A DNA stretch of 64,000 nt from UBA10518 sp022837185 (GCA_034007705.1 JAVEQK010000010.1:1-64000); one strand, 5' to 3'; shown: positions 8,308 to 17,623, numbered from the stretch's first letter. The notes: generated by a model not told the origin, from the sequence alone. Translations and numbers: made by a program.

Positions 8308-9957
8308 ATGCAGAAAGACAAGGCGTATTACCTGCGGCTGAAAAGAAAATTTTCGCTCACTTTCATGCTGATAGCCCTGATCCCCCTGTTCCTGATCAGC
8401 TGGAGTTCGTCGCGTTTTTATCAGAACACTTGCCTGCAGAACACCATCAACAGCATGAAAAATGCGGTGGAGAACAGGAACAGGGTCATAACTTTTTTTC
8501 TCGACCACCAGAAGGAACTGCTGGAAGAGCTGATGCGGCTCCACTCATACGATCAGTTCAAGGACCAGGCCGAAGTGGAAAGGATATTCGCGGCCATTAC
8601 CCCCGGGGGAATAGTCGATCTGGGGGTGATCGATGCGACGGGGCAGCATATTTCCTATGTCGGTCCCTACAAGCATCAGCTGATGGGCAAAAACTATGAA
8701 AAAGAGGCGTGGTTCCATGAAGTCATGGTGAACGGTTCGTATATCAGCGACATCTTTCTCGGTTTTCGCAATGTCCCCCATTTCATCGTCGCCGTGGCCG
8801 ACCCCCTGAGAAAATGGGTATTGCGGGCCACCATCAATTCGGAGTTTTTCTACGGGCTGATACGCAACACCCAGACCGGTGAGAAGGGTGATGCCTTTAT
8901 CGTCAACCGGACGGGAGAATTTCAAACGCCCAGCCGCCTGGGCGGCACCATCCTGCCCAAGGAGGAAAGGGTGCTCCTGACCGCCGGAGGGGGGACTGAT
9001 GTCAAGCGGATCGGCAATTTTGTCTATGTGACCAGCCGGCTGAAAAACGGCGACTGGCTGCTGGTCAACAAGGCGGAAGTCAGGAGCGTCCACGATACAT
9101 TCCGCCAGGCGCGCAATCTTGACACGATTTCCATCCTGATTGCCGCCCTGGTCATTGTCATCACTTCGGTGCTGATCATCCGGCACATGGTGAACAGAAT
9201 CGAGGAGTCCGACCGGGAGAAAGCGGTTTTTGACAGCCAGATGATGCAGGTTGAAAAAATGGCGTCCCTGGGCATCATGGCGGCCGGCCTGGCGCACGAG
9301 GTGAACAATCCGCTGCAACTGATAACCGACCAGGCGGACTGGATCCGGGAGCTCCTGGTGGAAGAGGACCCCGAAAAGGTGCGCAATCTGGAAGAATACC
9401 GGAAGGCAGCGGAAAAAATCAAACTGCATGTGTCGCGGGCCAGCAATGTTACCCACAGGCTGCTGGGGTTTTCCCGGAAAATGAAGGCCGAAAAAGGAGC
9501 GGTGAATATCAACAATCTGGTCGATGAGGTCGTGTCCTTTGTGGTCAACGAAGCCAAAGTCAACGACATCACCATCAACAAGCACCTGCAGGAAGACATG
9601 CCTGCCATCATGACCGACGCGGCGCAGCTGCAGCAGGTTTTCCTCAATATTCTCAACAACAGTATGGATGCCATTGGGAAAAACGGCGCCGTGGACATCG
9701 CCACCAGTTTCGATGACAAGCACATCATCATTGAGTTCAGGGACAACGGTCCGGGAATTCCCCGGGAAATCATGGAGAATATTTTTGATCCGTTCTTTAC
9801 CACCAAGGAGCCGGGCAAGGGGACAGGCCTCGGTCTGTCGATCAGTTACCATATAATCCAGACGTTGGGAGGGAAAATCGAAGTCCGCAACGGGGAAGAT
9901 GGGGGAGCGGTGTTTATGCTGTTACTGCCCATCATTCAGCCGGGCGCGCGACGATGA
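8308..9957 (+). CDS. Membrane sensor histidine kinase with Cache-type periplasmic domain
   Basis: 549 residues. TM1 (about 17-33), a periplasmic dCache-like sensor (about 35-270), TM2 (LDTISILIAALVIVITSVLI, about 272-291), then HisKA with phospho-His330 in LAHEVNNPLQ, an N box (VFLNILNNSMDAI) and G boxes (RDNGPGIP, DPFFTTKEPGKGTGLGLS). The 5' neighbour is the HTH/receiver gene; the 3' neighbour is a stand-alone receiver 36 bases away, the likely phosphate acceptor. Cache domains usually bind small organic molecules; the ligand is unknown. Signal output probably concerns the downstream permease and phosphotransferase genes. Confidence 0.9.
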   Translation: MQKDKAYYLRLKRKFSLTFMLIALIPLFLISWSSSRFYQNTCLQNTINSMKNAVENRNRVITFFLDHQKELLEELMRLHSYDQFKDQAEVERIFAAITPGGIVDLGVIDATGQHISYVGPYKHQLMGKNYEKEAWFHEVMVNGSYISDIFLGFRNVPHFIVAVADPLRKWVLRATINSEFFYGLIRNTQTGEKGDAFIVNRTGEFQTPSRLGGTILPKEERVLLTAGGGTDVKRIGNFVYVTSRLKNGDWLLVNKAEVRSVHDTFRQARNLDTISILIAALVIVITSVLIIRHMVNRIEESDREKAVFDSQMMQVEKMASLGIMAAGLAHEVNNPLQLITDQADWIRELLVEEDPEKVRNLEEYRKAAEKIKLHVSRASNVTHRLLGFSRKMKAEKGAVNINNLVDEVVSFVVNEAKVNDITINKHLQEDMPAIMTDAAQLQQVFLNILNNSMDAIGKNGAVDIATSFDDKHIIIEFRDNGPGIPREIMENIFDPFFTTKEPGKGTGLGLSISYHIIQTLGGKIEVRNGEDGGAVFMLLLPIIQPGARR

Positions 9958-9992
9958 AAAACTGAAAATTCAAAGGCAAAGGAGAAACGATT

Positions 9993-10424
9993 ATGTTCGC
10001 CGATTTGAGAGTACTGGTAGTGGATGATGAAAAGGATTTTCTGGAAATGACGGTGAAAAGAATGCAGAAGAAGGGCATTGACTGCGTCGGGGTGATGAGC
10101 GGCAACGAGGCTGTCGAAAAAATCAGCAACGAAAATTTCGACGTTGTGCTGCTGGATGTCAAGATGCCCGGCATGGACGGAGTGGAAACACTGCGGGAGA
10201 TCAAACGGATAAAGCCGCTGGTCGAAGTGATCATGCTGACAGGGCATGCCTCGGTGGAGTCGGGTATAGAGGGCATGAAGCTCGGGGCCTTTGACTACCT
10301 GATGAAGCCGATGGAGTTGGACAAGATTCTCGAGACAATCCAGGATGCGTACAAGAAAAAGTCCCTGCAGGAGGAGAAGATCATTCAGGCGCAGATCAAG
10401 AGAGACCTTGCCAGACCGTGCTGA
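9993..10424 (+). CDS. Single-domain response regulator
   Basis: 143-residue CheY-like receiver with no output domain. Acid pocket VVDDEKD, phospho-Asp55 (VVLLDVKMPGMDG), switch Thr in MLTGHAS, Lys in YLMKPMELD. A short helical tail follows. The ribosome site AAGGAGAAACG precedes the ATG. Closely resembles the receiver at 15421; the two bracket the TauE/phosphotransferase genes, suggesting a phosphorelay or duplication. Confidence 0.9.
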   Translation: MFADLRVLVVDDEKDFLEMTVKRMQKKGIDCVGVMSGNEAVEKISNENFDVVLLDVKMPGMDGVETLREIKRIKPLVEVIMLTGHASVESGIEGMKLGAFDYLMKPMELDKILETIQDAYKKKSLQEEKIIQAQIKRDLARPC

Positions 10425-10553
10425 AGAGGCCGGTGTATGTCCAGCCTCGCAGCCGGCGGCGCGGCGGATTGCGTCGTCAAAAAGGAGCGGCGGAACGGTA
10501 GCCAAGAGGGAACACCCTGTTATGAACCATGTATATGAAGGAGTACCAGGAAT

Positions 10554-11843
10554 ATGAACTACTTTAAAGCATTAGGCCAGTTCATGATGGCCGGGGCCCG
10601 GGCCCACGCGAACTGGGAAATTGAGGTGTCGAACAGAATACTGGGGGACCGCAAAAGGATGATTATTCTCGGCCTGCTGCTGGTCCCCATCATCCTGGGA
10701 GGCATTGCCTTTGCGGACGCTCCCGGGGCGCTGCCGGGGATGCTGGGCGGCAAGTCGGCCTACGCGCCGGCCTTCTACACTCCCCTCATTTTTTTCGCCT
10801 CCATCGGGGTCGGGCTGGTGGCCGGTTTGATCACCGGCTGCATCGGTGCGGGCGGCGGCTTCATCATCGCTCCGGCCCTGATGAGCGCCGGGGTCAAGGG
10901 CATTCTGGCGGTGGGCACCGACCTGTTCCACATTTTTGCCAAGGCGATCATGGGCAGCGTCATTCACCGTAAACTGGGCAACGTCTCCGTAGCCCTGGCC
11001 GTGGTCTTTCTGGTCGGCTCCCTTGCCGGGGCCACGGCGGGCGGCTACATCAACCGGACCATTTACGAGTTCAATCCGATCATGAGCGACGCCTTCATCA
11101 CCACCATCTACGTGCTGATGCTCGGCTTCCTCTGCTCCTACGCCCTGATGGATTTTTTCAAATCCAAGAAGGCTGCGGCCGCCCGCGTCGCCTCCGGTGA
11201 GGCCGCAAGGGCCAACGTCCTGACCGGCCTGGCCCAGTCGCTGCAGAACGTCAAAGTGCCGCCGATGATCAAGTTCGACCAGGGCGTGGTTCCGGGCGGC
11301 CGGCAGATTTCATTCATATTCCTGGTCCTCAGCGGCTTCGTGGTTGGTTTTGCCGCGGCCATCATGGGCGTGGGCGGCGGCTTCCTGACCTTCCCGATCT
11401 TCGTCTATGTCCTCGGCGTTTCCTCGGCCACCACCGTGGGCACCGACATCTTCCAGATCATTTTCACCGCCGGCTACGCCGGATTGGGGCAGTACGCGGC
11501 CTACGGGTTTATTTTCTACACCCTGGCCATGGGCATGCTGCTGGGCTCGCTGATCGGCATCCAGATCGGCTCCCTGATCACCAAGGTGGTCAGCGGCGTC
11601 ACCATCTGCGGGCTGTACGCGGTGGCCACCTCGGCCGGTTTTATCAACCGCCTCTTTGCCCTGCCGTCCAAACTGGCCAGCATGGATATGATTCCGATGT
11701 CGACCGCGACCGGCAAGCTGCTGGAAACGGTGGGCACCTATATTTTCTTCGGGGTCCTGGCCGCCTTTGCGATCTGGGTCTTTTATATCTTTTTCACCAA
11801 CATCCGCACCCTCAAGGGCGAGGGCGGCGGGCATCACGCCTAA
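10554..11843 (+). CDS. TauE/SafE-family membrane permease
   Basis: 429 residues with about eight or nine membrane helices in two similar halves; glycine-rich repeats GCIGAGGGFIIAPAL (first half) and GVGGGFLTFPIFVYVLG (second half) are TauE/SafE hallmarks. The family moves sulfite, sulfoacetate or related organosulfur anions. An N-terminal soluble extension of about 35 residues precedes the first helix. The start follows GGAGTACCAGGA. It is followed 12 bases later by a membrane protein with a perfect ribosome site, so the two are probably co-expressed subunits. Substrate unproven. Confidence 0.85.
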   Translation: MNYFKALGQFMMAGARAHANWEIEVSNRILGDRKRMIILGLLLVPIILGGIAFADAPGALPGMLGGKSAYAPAFYTPLIFFASIGVGLVAGLITGCIGAGGGFIIAPALMSAGVKGILAVGTDLFHIFAKAIMGSVIHRKLGNVSVALAVVFLVGSLAGATAGGYINRTIYEFNPIMSDAFITTIYVLMLGFLCSYALMDFFKSKKAAAARVASGEAARANVLTGLAQSLQNVKVPPMIKFDQGVVPGGRQISFIFLVLSGFVVGFAAAIMGVGGGFLTFPIFVYVLGVSSATTVGTDIFQIIFTAGYAGLGQYAAYGFIFYTLAMGMLLGSLIGIQIGSLITKVVSGVTICGLYAVATSAGFINRLFALPSKLASMDMIPMSTATGKLLETVGTYIFFGVLAAFAIWVFYIFFTNIRTLKGEGGGHHA

Positions 11844-11855
11844 GGAGGTCTGCAT

Positions 11856-12542
11856 ATGATTGCGCACAAAAAAGAGTTCACGGGCGGAGTGGTGATGATG
11901 ATCGGCTTCTGGATCGTGTTCGCGATCCTGCTTTCCCCGGTTTTTGCCGGTCAGAATCTGCTCGATTACATGGACGGCATGTACAATTCCATTTCCAAGA
12001 ATTCTTCGTATTTTATTCCTGCGAACCAGGAAAACGCCAAGGAATTCACTGGAAAAAATATAGACATGGCGCTCAAGGCCAAGGATGGTGCGGCCGGAGA
12101 TCGGTGGGCCACCGTGCTGCGGGCGGCGGGGATGAACGTGGAAAGCGCCGCCGAGGAATTGCAGGTCAGCGGTGATATGGGAGGGATGCTGGTTTCCGCC
12201 CTGGCTGACGCCGATGCCATGTTTGCCAATGACGGGGGGCCGGTGGCCGCCCGGTACGGTTATGACGAAAAACAGGCCCTCTACGACTGGTGGTCCATAC
12301 TTCGTGATATGGAAAGAAGCCTGAACAAGCAGGAGCAGTTCAAGGAGGCGAAATTCCTCTACCAGGTACGGACCAAGAGTGTGGAGCCGGCCTACAACTA
12401 CTACGGGATCATTGCCCAGAGCATCCGGGAGAAAGCGTTGCTGGTGATTCTGTCCCTGGGGGGGTATGTGATCTACACCCTGTGGTTCGGTTTCGCCATC
12501 CTGTTCATGTTTGAAGGATGGGGGCTGAGGCTCGAACATTGA
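11856..12542 (+). CDS. Membrane protein partner of the TauE-like permease
   Basis: 228 residues, no recognised domain. One N-terminal membrane segment (about 11-32), a hydrophilic helical middle of about 150 residues, and a C-terminal membrane segment (about 196-218), so the middle region probably faces the periplasm. AAGGAGG ribosome site. It ends at a hairpin terminator (12555-12583), closing the transcript with the TauE gene. Probably an accessory or sensing subunit of the permease; this is an inference from position only. Confidence 0.6.
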   Translation: MIAHKKEFTGGVVMMIGFWIVFAILLSPVFAGQNLLDYMDGMYNSISKNSSYFIPANQENAKEFTGKNIDMALKAKDGAAGDRWATVLRAAGMNVESAAEELQVSGDMGGMLVSALADADAMFANDGGPVAARYGYDEKQALYDWWSILRDMERSLNKQEQFKEAKFLYQVRTKSVEPAYNYYGIIAQSIREKALLVILSLGGYVIYTLWFGFAILFMFEGWGLRLEH

Positions 12543-12554
12543 TCAACACTTTTC

Positions 12555-12583
12555 GGGAGGGGACCGTTGTCGGTCCCCTTCCC
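12555..12583 (+). terminator. Hairpin terminator
   Basis: GGGAGGGGACCG, loop TTGT, then CGGTCCCC with one bulged T and TCCC. A T-rich stretch (TCTTTTCTC) follows about 7 bases later rather than immediately, so termination is probable but not textbook. Confidence 0.6.
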
Positions 12584-12862
12584 GGATGTCTTTTCTCAAT
12601 GACGTTTCAAACTCACAGCGGCCGGCAGTGTCCCCTCTGCGGGATGAAATGCAGCAGGCAGTTCCTCCCATGGGATACGAGGATTTCTGTCCGATCGTAC
12701 ATTAGGTATGCCGGAGAGGCGGAAATATGCTATGGTTGAATGATAATAAATTTTTTGCGGTTGACTCCTGACGCGATCGAAAAAGGAAGACAGGAATTAT
12801 CGGCTGAAATTTTTTCCAGATGAAACCTGAATAAAACCAAAAATCAGCCAAGTCCGCCTGAA
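12584..12862. other. Intergenic region, no gene seen
   Basis: 279 bases between the terminator and the phosphotransferase gene. A short frame encoding CPLCGMKCSRQF is visible but has no ribosome site and no coding support. A TTGACT hexamer near 12760 could be a -35 element. Confidence 0.4.
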
Positions 12863-15418
12863 ATGATTCTTCAACGCGTCCGTAATTTTTTCGGCAAATG
12901 GCTGTCCCCGCAGCAGGATGATGCCCGCCTGCGCAGCTCCTTCCAGGAGCATTACAAGCTTTTCCGCTCCCTGCTTACCGCCAACAACAACGCCCTGGAA
13001 CTCATAGCGGAAATGGAGCAGGCTTTCAGCAGCGGCCGCCCTTTCAGCATGACCTTCGTGCACAGCCACTGCACGGCCCTGAGTTTCCAGGTGTATAAAA
13101 TGATCCAGCGCCTGCAGGAACTTTCCGACGGCCGATACGGCGGCCTTATTCCCGCCTTCAAGGCGATTTCCGACCAAATGGAGACCATCCTGGCGGCGCG
13201 CCCGGTGATCGCCGGCGGTCCCTTCATCCTGGAAATGAATGAAATCGATCGACGCTCCGCCGACCAGGTCGGCGAAAAGATGGCCAACCTGGGAGAGATT
13301 GCCAACCGGGCGGGGCTGCCGGTGCCGGACGGCTTCGTGATAACCGCGGCAGCCGCTCACCACTTTCTCACGGAAAATGATCTCCAGGATGAGATCAACC
13401 GGCGCATGACCATCTGCAATCTCGACAACCTGGAAGAGCTGTACAGGACCAGCGCCGCCATCCACACGTTGATCACCAAGGCGCCTTTGCCCGACGACCT
13501 TGGACGGCAGATTCACGACGCCTATCAACGTCTGAGGGGGAGGGCAGGGGAAGAGCAGCCGGTGCTGGCAATGCGTTCCAGCGCGCTCGGGGAAGACAGC
13601 GGCAATGCCTCTTTTGCCGGACAGTACCGCACTCAGCTCAATGTTGATGAAGAGATGATGGACCAGACCTACAAGGAGATCCTGGCCGGCATGTACAAGA
13701 GTCAGGCCATCGTCTACAGGCTGCAGCGCGGCTTCAGGCATCAGGATGTGATCATGTGCGTGGGCTGCCTGGCCATGGTTGACGCCAAGGTCGGCGGAGT
13801 CATGTATTCCCGGTCGCCCACCGACCCGCGAAGCCCCTCGGTGGTGATCAGCGCCGCTCCGGGGCTGGCCGGCCAGGTGGTGGACGGCCGGGTGGATACC
13901 GATATATACGAGGTGAGCCGCGAGCCCCCGCATGCAATCATGGCATTGAAACTCCGTCGGGGAGCCGATCAGGAGGTCCTCTCCGACGACCAGGCCCGGG
14001 AGTTGTGCCGGATAGCGGTCCGGCTGGAGGACCACTTCGGTAGTCCGCAGGATATAGAATGGTCGATAAACCAGCAGGATGCCATTGTTCTGCTGCAGAG
14101 CCGCCCCCTGGGAGAGTCCTCCACCGTTGAATCCATCGCCCTGGCGACCGGGGGGGAAAAAGGTGAGGATGTGCTGTTGTCCGGCGGCGTGGCCGCCTGT
14201 CGCGGTGTGGCCGCAGGTCCGGTATATATTGTTCGTTCCAGCCTTGATCTGCTGCAGTTTCCCAAGGAAGCGGTCCTGGTGGTCGAACACCCCCTGCCGG
14301 AATGGGCCACCCTGCTGCCAAGGGCCGCGGCCGTGATCAGCGAGACCGGGCAGGTTGCCGCCCACCTGGCCACCGTTTCCCGGGAATTCGGCATCCCCGC
14401 TCTCTTCGGTGTGCCCGGCGCGGTCGAGAAGCTGAAAAATGGCCAGGTGGTCACCGTGGACGCAACCGCCGGCCGTGTAATAGACGGCCGCCGGGAAGAT
14501 CTGCTCGGTGAGCCCCCGCCGCCGCCGAACCTGATGAAGGGCAGCCCGATCTACAGGATGCTGGAACAGGTGCTTGAGCTTGCCGCGCCGCTCAATCTCA
14601 CCGACCCGGCGTCCATCTATTTCCGGCCCTCTTCCTGCAAAACCTTTCATGACCTGACCAGGTTCTGCCATGAAAAGGGCGTGGCCGAGATGTTCGCCTT
14701 CGGATCCAAATACCGGTTTGATGAAAAGGCGGCCAAGCAGCTTGTGGGCGAGACCCCTTTTCAATGGTGGGTCATCGATCTTGACGACGGCTTCAGCCGG
14801 GAGTACGACCGGCACCAGAAATTCGTCCATATCGACCAGATTGTTTCCGTCCCCATGCTGGCGATCTGGTCCGGCATGATCGCCGTCCCCTGGCAGGGAC
14901 CGCCGCCGGTGAGCTTCCGGGGGTTCGGCTCCATCATTTTCCAGTCCACCATGAACCGCGAACTGGATCCGGCGGTACGCTCCGGCATGTCCAACAGGAA
15001 TTACTTCCTGGTTTCAAGCAATTTCTGCAACCTCAGCGTCCGCCTCGGCTACCATTTCTCCCTGGTCGAGTCCCATGTCAGCGACATGCTGACCGAGAAC
15101 TACGTCAGTTTCCAGTTCAAAGGCGGGGCCGCCGACGAGGGCCGCCGGTTCATCCGGGTCCAGTTGCTGAAGGATATTCTGGAGCGGTACGACTTCCGGG
15201 TAGAACAGAAAGTGGACGCCCTGTCCGCCCGGATCGAAAAGAAGCCCGCCCCTTTTCTTCTTTCCCGCTTGAAAATTCTCGGTTATCTGTTGATTCATAC
15301 CAGGCAGATTGATATGGTCATGGATGAACAATTCAGGGTGGAGCAATACCGGAAGAAGATCCTCGCCGATATTGAAGCGATTTTGAAGCCGGATGAGCCG
15401 CCGGCAGCGGAGAACTGA
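12863..15418 (+). CDS. PEP-synthase-like ATP-grasp/phosphohistidine protein with unknown C-terminal domain
   Basis: 851 residues. After an N-terminal helical region (1-135), residues about 140-420 form the ATP-grasp nucleotide-binding domain of pyruvate phosphate dikinase/PEP synthase (KMANLGEIANRAGLPVPDGFVITAAA, RSSALGEDSGNASFAGQYRT, DIEWSI). Residues about 440-545 are the swivelling phosphohistidine domain with His501 in GQVAAHLATVSREFGIPAL. The remaining 300 residues do not show the PEP/pyruvate barrel motifs, so pyruvate is not the assured acceptor; the arrangement recalls rifampin phosphotransferase-type enzymes with a different acceptor domain. A receiver gene starts 2 bases after its stop. 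No strong ribosome site. Confidence 0.78.
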   Translation: MILQRVRNFFGKWLSPQQDDARLRSSFQEHYKLFRSLLTANNNALELIAEMEQAFSSGRPFSMTFVHSHCTALSFQVYKMIQRLQELSDGRYGGLIPAFKAISDQMETILAARPVIAGGPFILEMNEIDRRSADQVGEKMANLGEIANRAGLPVPDGFVITAAAAHHFLTENDLQDEINRRMTICNLDNLEELYRTSAAIHTLITKAPLPDDLGRQIHDAYQRLRGRAGEEQPVLAMRSSALGEDSGNASFAGQYRTQLNVDEEMMDQTYKEILAGMYKSQAIVYRLQRGFRHQDVIMCVGCLAMVDAKVGGVMYSRSPTDPRSPSVVISAAPGLAGQVVDGRVDTDIYEVSREPPHAIMALKLRRGADQEVLSDDQARELCRIAVRLEDHFGSPQDIEWSINQQDAIVLLQSRPLGESSTVESIALATGGEKGEDVLLSGGVAACRGVAAGPVYIVRSSLDLLQFPKEAVLVVEHPLPEWATLLPRAAAVISETGQVAAHLATVSREFGIPALFGVPGAVEKLKNGQVVTVDATAGRVIDGRREDLLGEPPPPPNLMKGSPIYRMLEQVLELAAPLNLTDPASIYFRPSSCKTFHDLTRFCHEKGVAEMFAFGSKYRFDEKAAKQLVGETPFQWWVIDLDDGFSREYDRHQKFVHIDQIVSVPMLAIWSGMIAVPWQGPPPVSFRGFGSIIFQSTMNRELDPAVRSGMSNRNYFLVSSNFCNLSVRLGYHFSLVESHVSDMLTENYVSFQFKGGAADEGRRFIRVQLLKDILERYDFRVEQKVDALSARIEKKPAPFLLSRLKILGYLLIHTRQIDMVMDEQFRVEQYRKKILADIEAILKPDEPPAAEN

Positions 15419-15420
15419 CT

Positions 15421-15813
15421 ATGGGGGAAAAGCTCAATATTCTTTTTGTCGATGATGAACCCGACTTTCTGGAAACCACCGTCAAGCGCCTTGCCCGTCG
15501 GGGGTATGAGGCCAGGACTGCCGTTAGCTGCGATGAAGCATTGGAGGTTCTCGAGAGCGGTTGGCCCGATGTCGTTGTTCTCGATGTCATGCTGGCCGGC
15601 ACGGACGGCATTCAGTGCCTGCAGGAGATTAAGCGGCGCTGGCCGCTGATGACCGTGATCATGCTCACCGGTCATGCCTCGATGAATGCCGGTATCCGGG
15701 GCCTGGAATACGGCGCCAACGACTACTGCATGAAGCCCATTGAACTCGATGAATTAATGGAGAAAATCACCATCGCCTGGCGCGAGACAAACAGTACCGC
15801 CCGAAAACAGTGA
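15421..15813 (+). CDS. Single-domain response regulator
   Basis: 130-residue receiver with pocket FVDDEPD, phospho-Asp55 (VVVLDVMLAGTDG), MLTGHAS and CMKPIEL. No output domain. It begins 2 bases after the phosphotransferase gene, so both come from one message and probably act together. Very similar to the receiver at 9993. Confidence 0.9.
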   Translation: MGEKLNILFVDDEPDFLETTVKRLARRGYEARTAVSCDEALEVLESGWPDVVVLDVMLAGTDGIQCLQEIKRRWPLMTVIMLTGHASMNAGIRGLEYGANDYCMKPIELDELMEKITIAWRETNSTARKQ

Positions 15814-15838
15814 ACCGGGCGGTATCGCCCCGCCCGGT
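15814..15838. terminator. Hairpin, upstream part of a double terminator
   Basis: ACCGGGCGG, loop TATCGCC, CCGCCCGGT, followed shortly by a run of seven T (15846-15852). It starts at the stop codon of the receiver gene. Confidence 0.6.
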
Positions 15839-15856
15839 CATTCGGTTTTTTTAGTT

Positions 15857-15880
15857 GCAGGCGGCCAACCGGCCGCCTGC
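15857..15880. terminator. Strong bidirectional terminator between convergent genes
   Basis: GCAGGCGGCC, loop AACC, GGCCGCCTGC followed by TTTTT; the opposite strand also has A-rich/T-rich flanks. It sits between the convergent receiver (+) and NosL (-) genes and can serve both. Confidence 0.85.
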
Positions 15881-15891
15881 TTTTTCGAAGA

Positions 15892-16896
15892 TTATTCCCC
15901 GCCCGTGAGCAGTTCCGGGGTCAATTCCGGGTAGCCGACGATCCGGCCGCCGTTGTCCCGGACAAAGTCTTCGGCCTCCTTTTTGAATTTAAAAGGGATC
16001 GCCTCTTTGCCCATGGGACCGTCAACCCTGGAGCCGACGACATAGTAGGCCCCGTAAGCGCTTTCATACATGCTGTCGGAAAAAATCGTCACCCATGCCA
16101 TTTTATCGGGCGACGGCTCCTTGACATATTTTGCCGGCTCGGCGGTATAATGGATCAGGCACCGGGTTGAACAGAAGTGCAGGGTGCTTCCGTCCATGGC
16201 CCAGATCTGGGCGTGGTGCCGGGGAAACCGGGCCGGATACATGCCGCAGACCGTGCAGGTGTCGGCGGCCGTCGGCTCTTTGATTTTGCCTGTTTTCTTC
16301 CTGTTCTGATCGATGTTCAGCCTTGACTTCGGCAGTTCCTCCCTGGCGGCGGCATAGGCGGCTTGAAAATCGACAACCTCCCCGCCGTGGCGGGTGGCAA
16401 ATTCTTCAGCCGCGGCCCGGTCGGCAAAGGCGATTTTCGATTTCATGGTCATTGTCCCCGGCGCCGTGGAACCCATGACATAGACGGCCTTCTCCACCGG
16501 CACCATGGTGTCGGGGTCAAGATAGAGGGCCACCGCGGCGCCGGAAGGTTCCTCACCTGAATTGACGGCCTTGTCGGCCATACAGCGGATCGAGCAGGTG
16601 ACGAAATCCCCTTCCGGATGATGGAAGGCATGCCTGGTCCGGGCCCACATGTTGATCATCATCCCGCAGTTCGGGCATTTCTTGGCCTTGCTGTACTCTT
16701 TGGGATTCTGCATGGGGTGTTCGATATCGGGAGCGGAGGCGGAGGCCGCCGGCTGATCCTTGTCCATGGAATGGGCCGGTGAAAACAGCCCGTCGCCCCA
16801 TGTCCAGATACTGACCACGGCCATGAGGGCCGCGGCCGTGACCAGGTGTTTTTTCCAGTAACATGCCAGGTTATGAATACATCCGTTTTTTTTCAT
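15892..16896 (-). CDS. Tandem NosL-domain protein, membrane-anchored
   Basis: 334 residues. N-terminal membrane anchor/signal (about 17-35), then two NosL-type domains: the first with CPNCGMMINMW and CSIRCMADKA, the second with CTVCGMYPARFPRH and CSTRCLIHY. Each domain carries the CxxCGM plus distal CxxxC set. NosL binds Cu(I) in nitrous-oxide reductase maturation, but duplicated stand-alone forms occur in anaerobes without nos genes, and no nos genes are seen here. Probably an envelope copper or metal carrier. Start supported by GGGAGGGAAAGG. Confidence 0.82.
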   Translation of the reverse strand: MKKNGCIHNLACYWKKHLVTAAALMAVVSIWTWGDGLFSPAHSMDKDQPAASASAPDIEHPMQNPKEYSKAKKCPNCGMMINMWARTRHAFHHPEGDFVTCSIRCMADKAVNSGEEPSGAAVALYLDPDTMVPVEKAVYVMGSTAPGTMTMKSKIAFADRAAAEEFATRHGGEVVDFQAAYAAAREELPKSRLNIDQNRKKTGKIKEPTAADTCTVCGMYPARFPRHHAQIWAMDGSTLHFCSTRCLIHYTAEPAKYVKEPSPDKMAWVTIFSDSMYESAYGAYYVVGSRVDGPMGKEAIPFKFKKEAEDFVRDNGGRIVGYPELTPELLTGGE

Positions 16897-17215
16897 TCCT
16901 TTCCCTCCCTTTGTGGATGACGATGAAATCGGGCGGGGATGCCGCGGGATGGCGGCAGTCCCGTCCCGGGTTGCATGGCGTGGTTGTCAGGAAAGACCGT
17001 TTCCAGCCGTTTCTGTCCGGACGAAAACAGGCCACGGGCGATACATTATTCCACATTTCGATGGGGCCGGGAACCACCATGGTGGTGGAGCGGAAAATTT
17101 TTCCCATAGGGGCCGGAAAAACGGGAAGCCTTTCGCATGGGACGGGCACCGTCCTGTGGAACAGGACGGATTTCCCTCGATCCCGGCAGGCCCGGTCCTG
17201 GTCCCTTCTTGATGA
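16897..17215. other. Intergenic region, no gene seen
   Basis: 319 bases upstream of the NosL gene. Short inverted repeats occur (for example GTCCTG...CAGGAC around 17150) but no convincing gene, riboswitch or promoter was recognised. Confidence 0.4.
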
Positions 17216-17623
17216 TTAAACACCCTCAGAGTTCGTTCCGGCAAGGTTTTTTTCCGCGATCTCGGTCAGTTTGCGGAATTCCTCCCTGGGGCTGAACTCA
17301 ATGAGGACGGTGCCGGCCTCGACGAATATCGTATGTCCCGAGGCCATGTAGTAGACTTCCCCCGCCTTCACCACTTCGTCATGATCCGGGTAGCGGACGG
17401 TCATGCGTCCTGCCAGCAGGTATCCCCAGTGCGGGCAGGGGCACAGATTGTCCGGAAGTCCCTTGAGCAGCGGGGCGTCGTCGAAATCCTCCAGGTATGT
17501 TTCATACCCGACCCGCATTTCTCCCCACTCGAACTGCCGCCAGATTGCCGTTTTTGACGCAATGACGGTTTCGAACTCGGATAACGGCGAGTGGGCGCCC
17601 TTATGGTTGTCTTTGGCCATCAT
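17216..17623 (-). CDS. Cupin-fold protein
   Basis: 135 residues, soluble. Single cupin barrel: the metal-binding strand pair is represented by CPHWGYLLAGRMTVRYPDHD and VVKAGEVYYMASGHTIFVEAG. Such small cupins bind a metal and a small ligand or act as sensors; no specific reaction can be given. Start supported by GGAGG five bases before the ATG pair. Divergent from rtcB. Confidence 0.75.
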   Translation of the reverse strand: MMAKDNHKGAHSPLSEFETVIASKTAIWRQFEWGEMRVGYETYLEDFDDAPLLKGLPDNLCPCPHWGYLLAGRMTVRYPDHDEVVKAGEVYYMASGHTIFVEAGTVLIEFSPREEFRKLTEIAEKNLAGTNSEGV

